DNA of 64,000 nucleotides from Triparma columacea (taxonomy: Eukaryota; Sar; Bolidophyceae; Parmales; Triparmaceae), in contig BRYA01000528.1 in the NCBI GenBank assembly GCA_030267965.1, forward strand, positions 1 through 64,000. The letters are read 5' to 3'. The notes below the pieces were generated by a model. It ran no database searches and was not told the origin of the DNA. It was given only the letters and a program-made list of their open reading frames with translations. Numbering within the stretch: position 1 is the stretch's first letter; each line of letters begins with the position of its first letter. Positions 52,921 through 61,238 of this stretch are shown here, piece after piece. The translations under genes were made by a program, and so were the position numbers.

Positions 52921-54850
52921 CTACAAAATGTTACCCTCCTTCTCATCTACGTCATCTACGCCCTCTCCATCATCCAACCTCCTCCTCTCCTCCTCGACCC
53001 ACTTGTTCAGCCTCGGAGCGAACGCGCTCCCTATAACAAGCTGCGCGGGATGCCAAACTAAAAGCGGAAGCGTGTAGAGAGCGAGCCTGCTATCTCCTTC
53101 GTATAGCGCCGTGATCAGCGGTATCCCCATCGCAACCGTCTTGTGCGTACCCCCGAATAGGGCGAAGACCCTGAGTTCTGGGCAATCCTTGTAGAGCACC
53201 ATGAAGACCCCCCAGTCCGCTACCATTAGCACGAGAATCCAGACCCCAATCACGGCAACCATTACGAAGACCTCTCCGACGGTTGCACCGACGGTGGCGT
53301 CGCCGCTGTTGCTTCCGTTGTTGTCGTCGTAGAAGGTCTGTCGGAGGAAGGTTTGCGAGGGGGGGGCAAGGAAGGTGAGGAAAGAAGGGAAGGACAGCAA
53401 GTGCTCAACATTAAGCCCCACCCTTCTCACCTTGCAGAAAACGGTGTAAACGATAAAGATGAGCGCGAACTAGACGAGCGAAGCGCGGATAGGGTTAGGA
53501 CGAAAGGCCAGAGTTCATGCAGTAGTGAGAAAATGTTACACGCCCTGTACAGAGTCGACTCCCCCATCCATTCCACTGACAATCTTTAATCTCCTTTGCG
53601 GTTCGCTTCGCTCTCCGCTCCCCCTTTCACTTCTCCCCGCACTCACCTCAGTGCTTTTCTTAAAGTACCACTTCCTCGCCGCCACATAATCCTTGATAAC
53701 CGGGATCTTATACTGGATGATCTGTCCCACGAAGATTGGCAGCAGGACCCTGACGGCGAGCTTCAGGAATACCGTGCCAATATCAATCCCCTCTGACTCT
53801 CCGAGGTACATGAGCACTAGGGCGGGTGTCAGGAAGACGCCCATTAGGTTCCCGGCTGCTGCGTTGAAAACGGCGCTGGCCTCGTCTCCACCGGAGCTTT
53901 TCGTGAGCACAATTACCATGTTTATGGTCATGGGTAGGCAGCTCGTTATGGTCAGGCCATCAGCGAGGTTCTGGGAGGTGGCGCCGACGGAGAGGAGAAA
54001 ACGGGAGAGGCCCCAGGAGGCTACAGAGACGAACATGAAGTTAAAGGTCTGGACTGCAAGGTTGAACTTGTAGTTTTTCAGGGCGTTCACTGGGTGGATG
54101 GGGGGGTGACGACGGTGTTGTTAGCCTAGGAAAAATATATATCTATATATCCATATATCTATATATCCATATATCTTCAGGCTGACCTCATACGTCTACC
54201 CCCCCCCGCCGCTCACCTAGTTCACTGCTCTTCAGACTGATCCCACTGAGCAGGAATATGTACATGACGGCAATATAAGTAGCAGTGATTTGAGGCGCGA
54301 GGTACACGGCACCAAGGGGAGGGTAAGCCGCGGCGAGACCGATCGATCCTACTATGCCTATGAGGAGGGAATTTGTGATGAGGAACCTGAGGTTTGGAGT
54401 GGTGAAGGAAGGGGTTGAGGGAAGGGGTGAGGAAAGGGTTAAATAGAGTAGAATGGGTGGTCATAAATAGAGGCCACACATAGCGGCCACACATAGAGGA
54501 TTAGTATTGGGCTCATCGTTTCGTCCCAACAAATGTCCCTTCTTCATCCTTCCTTTCACTCGTCGACTACCACTTTAAGGTTGCCCGAATTCGCACCCAT
54601 TCTAGCTTCTCGACCCTCATACTTACTCTTTAATTCTCTCTCTTCGTGTTAGGGACGTTTCCGTGTTACTATTAGTAGTATTACTGTTGTATTGATTGTT
54701 ATCTTGACCTCCTTCTTCGACATGAGACTCCTGACTTTCGTCCAAATTCATCTCTTTCATGTCTCCACTGTTCCCTACACCGCTATTGGGCTTTTCTATC
54801 CGAGTCAGCACAGGAGAACATTCCCCTGAGTTAGCAGTGTCGTTAGACAT
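52921..54850 (-). CDS. SLC10A7-like (SBF-like) transporter, paralogue B
   Basis: Exons 54850-54627, 54386-54217, 54089-53647, 53469-53431 and 53337-52921 give 430 residues. Exon 4 has only 39 nt and encodes FALIFIVYTVFCK. The core shows AAYPPLGAVYLAPQITATYI, ADGLTITSCLPMTINMVIVL, GGDEASAVFNAAAGNLMGVFLTPALVLMYLG and FALFGGTHKTVAMGIPLITALY, as in paralogue A. The N-terminal tail (MSNDTANSGECSP) is shorter and unrelated, and the C-terminus stops 25 residues after the last helix. None of the four intron positions equals any of the three in paralogue A. The intron before exon 4 ends CGCTTCGCTCGTCTAG. Confidence 0.85.
54131..54178. repeat. AT-rich microsatellite in an intron
   Basis: TATATATC/CATATATC alternating units in the second intron (54216-54090) of paralogue B. 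This is simple sequence with no coding role. Confidence 0.85.
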
Positions 54851-55008
54851 TCAAACAAAATGCTTGCGCGATTGAGCCTTTTTACCCAATCCACACCACG
54901 GAATGAGTCGGAAAAGGGAGTCCGGAAGAAAGAAGACAAGGAGAGAGAAAAAGAAGATTCACTCTCAACAACAACTAGTTAGTATGCATATGAAGACACT
55001 TATATCGC

Positions 55009-56316
55009 TCAAAATACGGGAGTATCAAGGGCGTATACAAGCCTGTCGTCCCATGTTCCGAAGCCCTCGTGTCCGTAGCTATCAACATATGTGAGGTTGC
55101 CATGCGTCAAATTAATAGCCGTATCCGAAAGTTCTCTGAAGGCCTCCTCAATGGCGACGGCGATCTCGTAGTTCGATGGGCTTATGAGAGCTCTGCAGCA
55201 CTTGAAGGCGAATGTGTGGACTTCGTCGTCCCACACCTCGGGGGGGGGACTGTTGGTGAAATCCATGTACATGATCTGGACTAGAAGCATGTCGATCCCT
55301 GGCGGCTCGCGGGGCGGACCGCTAGACCCGCTGGCCTCGGTTGAGCCCCAGCTCGAATGCCTGGCCTTGTCCTGTTCGTCCCAGTCCTCGTTGAGGTTTC
55401 GAAGGTCCCGAGGTAAGGTGATGCAAGGCTTCCTCCCCTGGTCAAAGTAAAACCTCTCTGCCCAGGGCATTGCCTCGACTCTCTCCTCGACGATGGCGTT
55501 GAAATCCCACGAAACTCTGCCAAGTGCGACAAGCGTGCCCGGGTCTCCGATGTAGGAGAGGATCATGGGGAAGAGGTCCTCAGGGAGGTTAGCCTTGCTT
55601 GTGGGGGTGATTGTGGTAGTGGTAGTCGTGGTGGTGGTGGTGGTGGAGGAAGTGGTATTGGTATCCTCCACAACGTAGCCTTCCTTCTTCTTCTTCTCCA
55701 CGTACTTGTCGAAGTAGTCCTTCGCCTCCCTGTTGCTCGTGAACGTCTTGGGCTTGTCAGCACCCTTCCCTCTCTCTCCTTCCGTATTATACCCTCCAAA
55801 CCTCAGACTACCCGTGTTGTCACCCGAGTAATCCACGACGTACCAACGAGGCTTTACGCCCTTTGCGTCCAACCGAAGCCGAACTACGTATCCCTCGGTC
55901 TTCTCAATGTCGTCCAGCAGTTCGACCTTGCGCTTCGTACCCTTCCCCGATGGCTTGACCTGCACGGGAATTGAGGCTGGGACGGGGTGGTCGACGAAGG
56001 CCTTGGCACCGGGACGGCCTTGCCGCTCCGAAATCTGTCTGAAGACGAATTTATTCATCTCAGACTCGGAGTGGAATGACTTGAGTGTTACGTTCCCGAG
56101 TCCGGTCGACGTTTTACCGGTTCTCGAAGTAGTGCTGTACACTCCAGCGTCCACGTGAGTCCAGATCATGTAAAACTTGCTCCCGCATGGGGCTGAGTTC
56201 CTCATGTAACACCTGAGGACTGCTCCAGGAACGGGGGGAGGGTAAGCCTCTGTGGGCAGCAGAGAAGGCAGAGAAGTAGGCGCCTCAGCCTCGTCTCTGA
56301 AGAGCTTCAGAGACAT
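55009..56316 (-). CDS. WGR-like repeat and F-box-like protein
   Basis: Single exon of 435 residues from ATG 56316. A WGR-like region (about 45-95, KFYMIWTHVDAGVYSTTSRTGK with FHSESEMNKFVFRQISERQG) is followed by a second at about 140-215 (RWYVVDYSGDNTGSLRFGGY with FTSNREAKDYFDKYVEKKKK). In PARPs and bacterial proteins WGR domains bind DNA ends or nucleic acid. A threonine-rich linker comes next, then an F-box-like helix set (LPEDLFPMILSYIGDPGTLVALGRVSWDFNAIV, about 250-282) that could dock to SKP1. The acidic C-terminal 140 residues are unassigned. Inferred: a substrate adaptor linking ubiquitin ligase to WGR-bound targets. Both domain calls rest on visual similarity. Confidence 0.6.
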   Translation of the reverse strand: MSLKLFRDEAEAPTSLPSLLPTEAYPPPVPGAVLRCYMRNSAPCGSKFYMIWTHVDAGVYSTTSRTGKTSTGLGNVTLKSFHSESEMNKFVFRQISERQGRPGAKAFVDHPVPASIPVQVKPSGKGTKRKVELLDDIEKTEGYVVRLRLDAKGVKPRWYVVDYSGDNTGSLRFGGYNTEGERGKGADKPKTFTSNREAKDYFDKYVEKKKKEGYVVEDTNTTSSTTTTTTTTTTTITPTSKANLPEDLFPMILSYIGDPGTLVALGRVSWDFNAIVEERVEAMPWAERFYFDQGRKPCITLPRDLRNLNEDWDEQDKARHSSWGSTEASGSSGPPREPPGIDMLLVQIMYMDFTNSPPPEVWDDEVHTFAFKCCRALISPSNYEIAVAIEEAFRELSDTAINLTHGNLTYVDSYGHEGFGTWDDRLVYALDTPVF

Positions 56317-56570
56317 TGTTGGAGGGCCAGAAAAGGAGAAAAGGCGATGTAGTTTTGTTGGAGACCAAAATTGAGCTTAAACTACAATATGTTTGGATAT
56401 GGTGTAAGTAGTAGTATTGTTGTTTGTATTATAAAGCGTTTCAATCTTGTAAATAGTATTATTACAGCCTTTAATACAGTTTTCTTGGCAAATAATGGCC
56501 AATCATCTCAAAGTCTCAAGCCAGAAGCCAGAAGGGAGCAAAAGGCAGTTCCAAAGCATCCATCCTCCCA

Positions 56571-59004
56571 ATGTCGACCACCAACGATACCGTTGATGTC
56601 ATGACGATGTCTTCCCTTCAGGAGAGCCTCCGCAACACTCCCGCTTACTCTGCCCTTCGTGAGCGTTTGGTAACCATGATTAACCAGGACAAGGGTTTAA
56701 ATGCTACCGATGAGAACCAGCAGGTTTGTGCCTCCCCCCCCTCTCCTCGCTTTATCCTTCAACTTCTAACCCTCCTCTCCTCCTATTTGACCCCTAAAGT
56801 CTATCGGAAATCTCCTTAACTCCCTAATAAGCTCCTCCTCAACCCCCAAGCCCCCCCCCCCCCCCTCGACCCCAATATCTCCTGATTCCCTCTACCTCCG
56901 CGTCACTATCGACAAAGGCCACGGTTTTGTATCTCATCTCACCTCCAAGACGGGCCAGATCCAGGACCTCCAGCTGTCCCTGTCATTCAACAAGCAGAGG
57001 TTTCATTCAGGGTCCGTGAGGGCATCCATGGTGAGAAGATCGCGGTATTTGAGGGTGGCGCTAACCTTCGCGCGGTAACATTTTGCGCGAAATAAAGAGG
57101 GGGGGCGGCTAACGTCTACACCAAACGATCAATGACCATCTCACTCCACATTCACCAACCACTAACAATCCATCTTGCGACTCGCTTCGCTCGCCGCGCA
57201 GGACCCTGAGTTCAAGGAGTCCTTCCTTTTCCTCCTCGCCGACTCCACGCCCGTTGACGCAAAGGGTTGGTCGTCCTTCATATCAACCAACTCCTCTTCC
57301 CTTCACATATGCTGCACTTCATCTCCCACCCCTTCAAAGGATAGTCACTCGTCTTACACCAACATGCAGAGGGAGATCGTGGGGGTTGGGAAGGTGGACT
57401 GGAGGACGAGCCTCACGCCCGACGACGGGCTCGTCGAATTGAAGGGCGGGGGAGGGATGGAGGGAGGAGGAGGAACATTGAGGGTGAAATTAGATCTAGT
57501 CCAAAGCTCCTCCGACTTGGTGCTCCCCATGACAACTACGGAGATCGAAAGGAAAGTGGAGGAGACCAAGAATGCGGTAACGGAGAACGGTGAGTATGGG
57601 GGGGTGAGGGGGTGGGGGGAGCTACGGATAGTTACGGACAGCTACGGACAGCTGAGAGAGAGCTGACGGACAGCCACTCACGCTCAAAAGCTATACTCAG
57701 CGCCTAACCACCCCCCCCCCCAATCCCCACCCACGGCTCGCTTCGCTCGCCGCCCAGCGAGGAATTTTTACCTGTACGCGGTGGACTGGTGGAGGCAATA
57801 CCAGGAGATTTCACCGGCCCATGCAAAGAGGCAGGGGGTAAGGATATTCGCGCCCGACGAGTCCGGTGTTTCCAGGTGTGTCTGCAGCTACGTTAAGCCC
57901 GTAAGAGCTGGTCGGATGGTCGACAGCCCAAGGCATGCAGCTCGTTTCGTCAGCTTGATACCGTTCGAGAGGAGGGCAGGAGTCGGGGGTCGTAGGGTCG
58001 ACACCTGGCAGTCCTGGCACACGTTCCTGTCCAAGTGCAGGGGCGACGTTGAGGACCACTCGACGCTGCTATGCTCCCTCCTCCTAGGCTTCGGGCTCAA
58101 CGCGTACGTAGTCATAGGGACCGCGTATGACACGGACGGGGAAGACGAGACCAGGGAGCACTCGTGGGTGGCTGTCTTCCCCCCAGCCCCCACACAATCC
58201 TCAGACGTTACTTTCATCGAATCCCTTACTGGTCAGCGGTATGAGGTCAAGTTAAGGTCCAAGGCATCTGTTGAAGCTCTGCCTTACCACTCGGTATCCT
58301 GCGTGTTCAACCACGAGTCCTTCCTCGCCCTCAAGTCCACCCCTAATACCATCCCCAACTTCTCCTTCGACCTCTCCGACCCCGCGACCTGGAGGTCCAT
58401 GGACCCAAAGGCAATCAAAGTCGCCCCTCCAGCAGTGGACGAGCCCGCTACCCTTACGAAGAAGGGCATGGGGGAGAAAGTCGAGGAGGAACTGGAAAGA
58501 AAGCTCCTCAACATCATTAGCCAGAAGCGGGAAGACGCCTACGGTCTGTCCTCCAACTTTGACGAAGGACTCGCATACCTCCTCCAGCCTGCCATATCCG
58601 CCTACGAGAACGAGCGCCTCACGGGGTTCTCCTTCGGAACGGACGACTTCCAGAGCGCGGTCAAGAACGCAGTCCCTGACAAGCATTGCTTCAAGGGCCT
58701 CCCCCTCTGCTTCGCTCACGTAGACCCCAACAAAATTATGGCAGGCATCGAGGGCAGCGTCATTGGAGCGGACATACTGAGGACGAGAGGCGACAAGATC
58801 AACTTTGCACTCCGCGTCAAGGTCTACGAATACCCCGAGAACACCATGGCTGTGTGGATTATGGTAAGTCTGAGGGGGGAGAAGGAAGTTGAAGGCAAAT
58901 TAGGAACCAGATCAGTCGCCCTCCTTCATATTCGCATTCTCACGCTGGCCGCCACTCTCTCTTGCTCGCAGGTGGCAGTTGTGTTCTTGCCCGACAAGAA
59001 ATAA
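56571..59004 (+). CDS. CEP76: CEP76 centriolar protein
   Basis: Exons 56571-56723, 56800-57030, 57202-57589, 57758-58863 and 58972-59004 give 636 residues; human CEP76 has 659. A LisH-like start (about 10-45) leads into a C2-like region (LSFNKQRFHSGSV, DPEFKESFLFLL), then the peptidase/transglutaminase-like core: WWRQYQEISPAH, IFAPDESGVSRCVCSYVKPVRAGR, HSTLLCSLLLGFGLNAYVVIGT and FIESLTGQRYEV, all strongly CEP76-like. The Cys-His pair sits in DVEDHSTLLCSLL and HSWVAV, but the enzyme may be inactive, as proposed for animal CEP76. It restrains centriole reduplication. Introns 2 and 3 end with ACTCGCTTCGCTCGCCG-type motifs. An oligo-C run falls in exon 2, encoding a proline string. Confidence 0.9.
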
Positions 59005-59065
59005 ATAGAGAATTTGCAAACGAAATTGGAGCAGGTATTTATCATAAACAACTCTGTTACCCATA

Positions 59066-60919
59066 TCAAACGTTCTCTATATTGCCATTTTCCTTCTGCT
59101 GTTCCACTCCAACCGCCGCCTCGCTATGTAGTATCTTGGCGAACTGAAAGTCCAGCTCCTCCTGTATGCTCTGGGGACTGAACCCCATCCTGCTCCACAT
59201 CCTAACACTCCTCAGGAGCTCGTCATGGACCACGCTGCTGCATATGACCGTGACCTTCCCCCCCCCCCCCTTTTTCGTTTGAAATTCTCCGTCCCCCCCC
59301 TTGTCGATAACCGTCACCAGCTCCCCTCCCCCCTCAACCCCGTCCCCAACAACGTCCTCCATCTGCCCAATCCCCGCGGGCTTGTCCACCAGAACGCACA
59401 GGTCACCCACCCCCTTCGCCCCCTTCCTCTTGCTCAGCGCGGCCGCATTGTTAACCGTGAGGTTGGTAGTTGTAAAATGTACTAAGCCCTTGACCCCCTC
59501 CGCCCCATCCCCCGCCTCCCTCCCCGCCATACTGACGAAACCGTCAACGACGTTGATCCCGAACGGCTCCAGTATCTCCTTCAAGTTCTTAAAGTACTCC
59601 TTGCTGTCTGTGAAGAAGAGCAGCTGCCCTGCCTCCCCCCCCCCCCCCCCTTCCCCCGTCTTCCCGCTCTTTTCGAACCACGCCAGCACGCTCAGCAGCA
59701 CCGGGGCCCTGCTATCGACGATCAGGTCCGCCTCGTTGTCCGCCACCACCTTGTCCCTTAGTGTCTGGCTGTGCCCCCCCCCGCTCGAGAAGATCTCCGT
59801 GGAGTCCCCGAGGACAACCCTGAGAAACCTGTAGTTCTTCGTCTTCATGCACTCCTTCGCCCTGCTTGCGATCTCCCTGAAGGCCCCCCCGGCGTCGTCT
59901 ATCGTCAGGTCCCGAGAAACCCTGCCCAGGCTGAGGGAGTCTTCCTCGTTCACGAGGTCGGCCTCACACACCAGCATCCTCCTCCCAGCGGAGGTACAGT
60001 TGAGTAGCCAGCTGTCGTCTATCGTAAGCCTGCTGAAGGACCTCTTGTGCCCGTACGACTTATTCCTGACGCTCCAGTAAACTGGCTTCTCCAGGTTGTT
60101 GCTATAGTTCTCCACCATGTAGGTGATGGCGGAGGGATCCTCGAAAATAGGGAAAAGATGATCTCCGAACCTCTCTAGTCCCACGACGGTGACGTCGCTC
60201 TTACGACCGGCGAGCCTTATAACCCTCTCAGTGAGGTTATCAAAAGGGGGCTCTCGGCCCAGTCTGATGTTGTCGCAGAATGCGTCGGAGACCCGAACAC
60301 TAACACTCAGGACCCTAAAAAGCTGGCCGATGAGAGTGGTCGTCGCAATGATGTATCGGGTCGACCTTATATTCTCGCAAGCCAGCATCAAGTCTGCCCC
60401 TGTCTGCTCTACGGTCGCGGGGGTAGGGAGCCCCATGCTTGCCGCCACCACACCCATCTCGTTCGTGTGCCAAACGCAGCTCGGGATCACGTTCACAATG
60501 CTGTACTTTAGGACGAGGAGGTGGCTGGAGAAGTCTGTTATGGGAAGGTTCACGAGGAGACCACCCTCAAGGGCACCGAGGGCACTCACGGCCGCCACGG
60601 AGGTCAGCAATACCTTGACATTCTTCTCATCAGTAACGTCGTCGTAAGCCAATTTCGCAATTCTGCTCGTCCGATTATCCAATTCCTTGACCAGGGTTGC
60701 CTCAAGGTTTGACAGGAAGTTCCCTCCCTTTTTCCCTCCCTTCACACCGTTCTTTCTACCAAATTCAGATGATGGGAGATTAAGAGGTAGTCTTGTCTTC
60801 GGGGCATCCGTTTTAGCCTCAAATTCAGCTCTAAGTTCCTCCAAAGCAGCATAGTTTGCCGCTGCAGCAGTCGGGGGGGGCTGCCTTTTCCCAATCAAGC
60901 TACGAACCAACCGTAGCAT
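59066..60919 (-). CDS. Single-exon protein of unknown function, 617 residues
   Basis: One uninterrupted frame from ATG 60919 to the stop at 59066. The N-terminus MLRLVRSLIGKRQPPPTAAAANY could be a mitochondrial or plastid transit peptide. Two hydrophobic helices (about 108-125, LLTSVAAVSALGALEGGLLV, and about 190-210) suggest membrane association. Middle motifs are SDVTVVGLERFGDHLFPIFED and LVNEEDSLSLGRVSRDLTID, followed by a Rossmann-like AGQLLFFTDSKEYFKNL. A loop with GGGGG and a Lys/Gly-rich segment break the C-terminus. It lies only 61 bp from CEP76 on the opposite strand, tail to tail. I do not recognise a family. Confidence 0.75.
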   Translation of the reverse strand: MLRLVRSLIGKRQPPPTAAAANYAALEELRAEFEAKTDAPKTRLPLNLPSSEFGRKNGVKGGKKGGNFLSNLEATLVKELDNRTSRIAKLAYDDVTDEKNVKVLLTSVAAVSALGALEGGLLVNLPITDFSSHLLVLKYSIVNVIPSCVWHTNEMGVVAASMGLPTPATVEQTGADLMLACENIRSTRYIIATTTLIGQLFRVLSVSVRVSDAFCDNIRLGREPPFDNLTERVIRLAGRKSDVTVVGLERFGDHLFPIFEDPSAITYMVENYSNNLEKPVYWSVRNKSYGHKRSFSRLTIDDSWLLNCTSAGRRMLVCEADLVNEEDSLSLGRVSRDLTIDDAGGAFREIASRAKECMKTKNYRFLRVVLGDSTEIFSSGGGHSQTLRDKVVADNEADLIVDSRAPVLLSVLAWFEKSGKTGEGGGGGEAGQLLFFTDSKEYFKNLKEILEPFGINVVDGFVSMAGREAGDGAEGVKGLVHFTTTNLTVNNAAALSKRKGAKGVGDLCVLVDKPAGIGQMEDVVGDGVEGGGELVTVIDKGGDGEFQTKKGGGGKVTVICSSVVHDELLRSVRMWSRMGFSPQSIQEELDFQFAKILHSEAAVGVEQQKENGNIENV

Positions 60920-61238
60920 GACTGAGAAATGATGTCAGTGTAAGAGGCCTAAAGCCTGGATGCGTGCTTAAGCAGTTTTAACGACAAAATCCTCAACAAA
61001 AATCCTCCACATCCACTTGACTTCAGAACTTCAAAATATCCAAGACATTGTTGGGGTTTCTCTTTTGAGGCTGAGTGGACTCAAAGCTGGCAGAAAAGAC
61101 GTCAAGGAGCGGACTATTATGCCACAACCTAAATAAAGCCAACAGTCCTCCGACTGTTCAGTTTTTTCCAGTAGTTCTTGTTCAACCTCTTAAACCTCAA
61201 CCTTGCGTTCCCCCCCCTTTCCTCCTCTTCAAGTCATT
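60920..61238. other. Intergenic region
   Basis: About 320 bp between the minus-strand 617-residue gene and the stop of the cysteine-rich gene. Contains a two-copy TCATTTCAAG direct repeat (61226-61250). It should hold the promoter of the 617-residue gene. No gene seen. Confidence 0.5.

Noticed and set aside
54131..54178. AT repeat as a replication origin
   Set aside because: It is a short microsatellite inside an intron with no other origin features.
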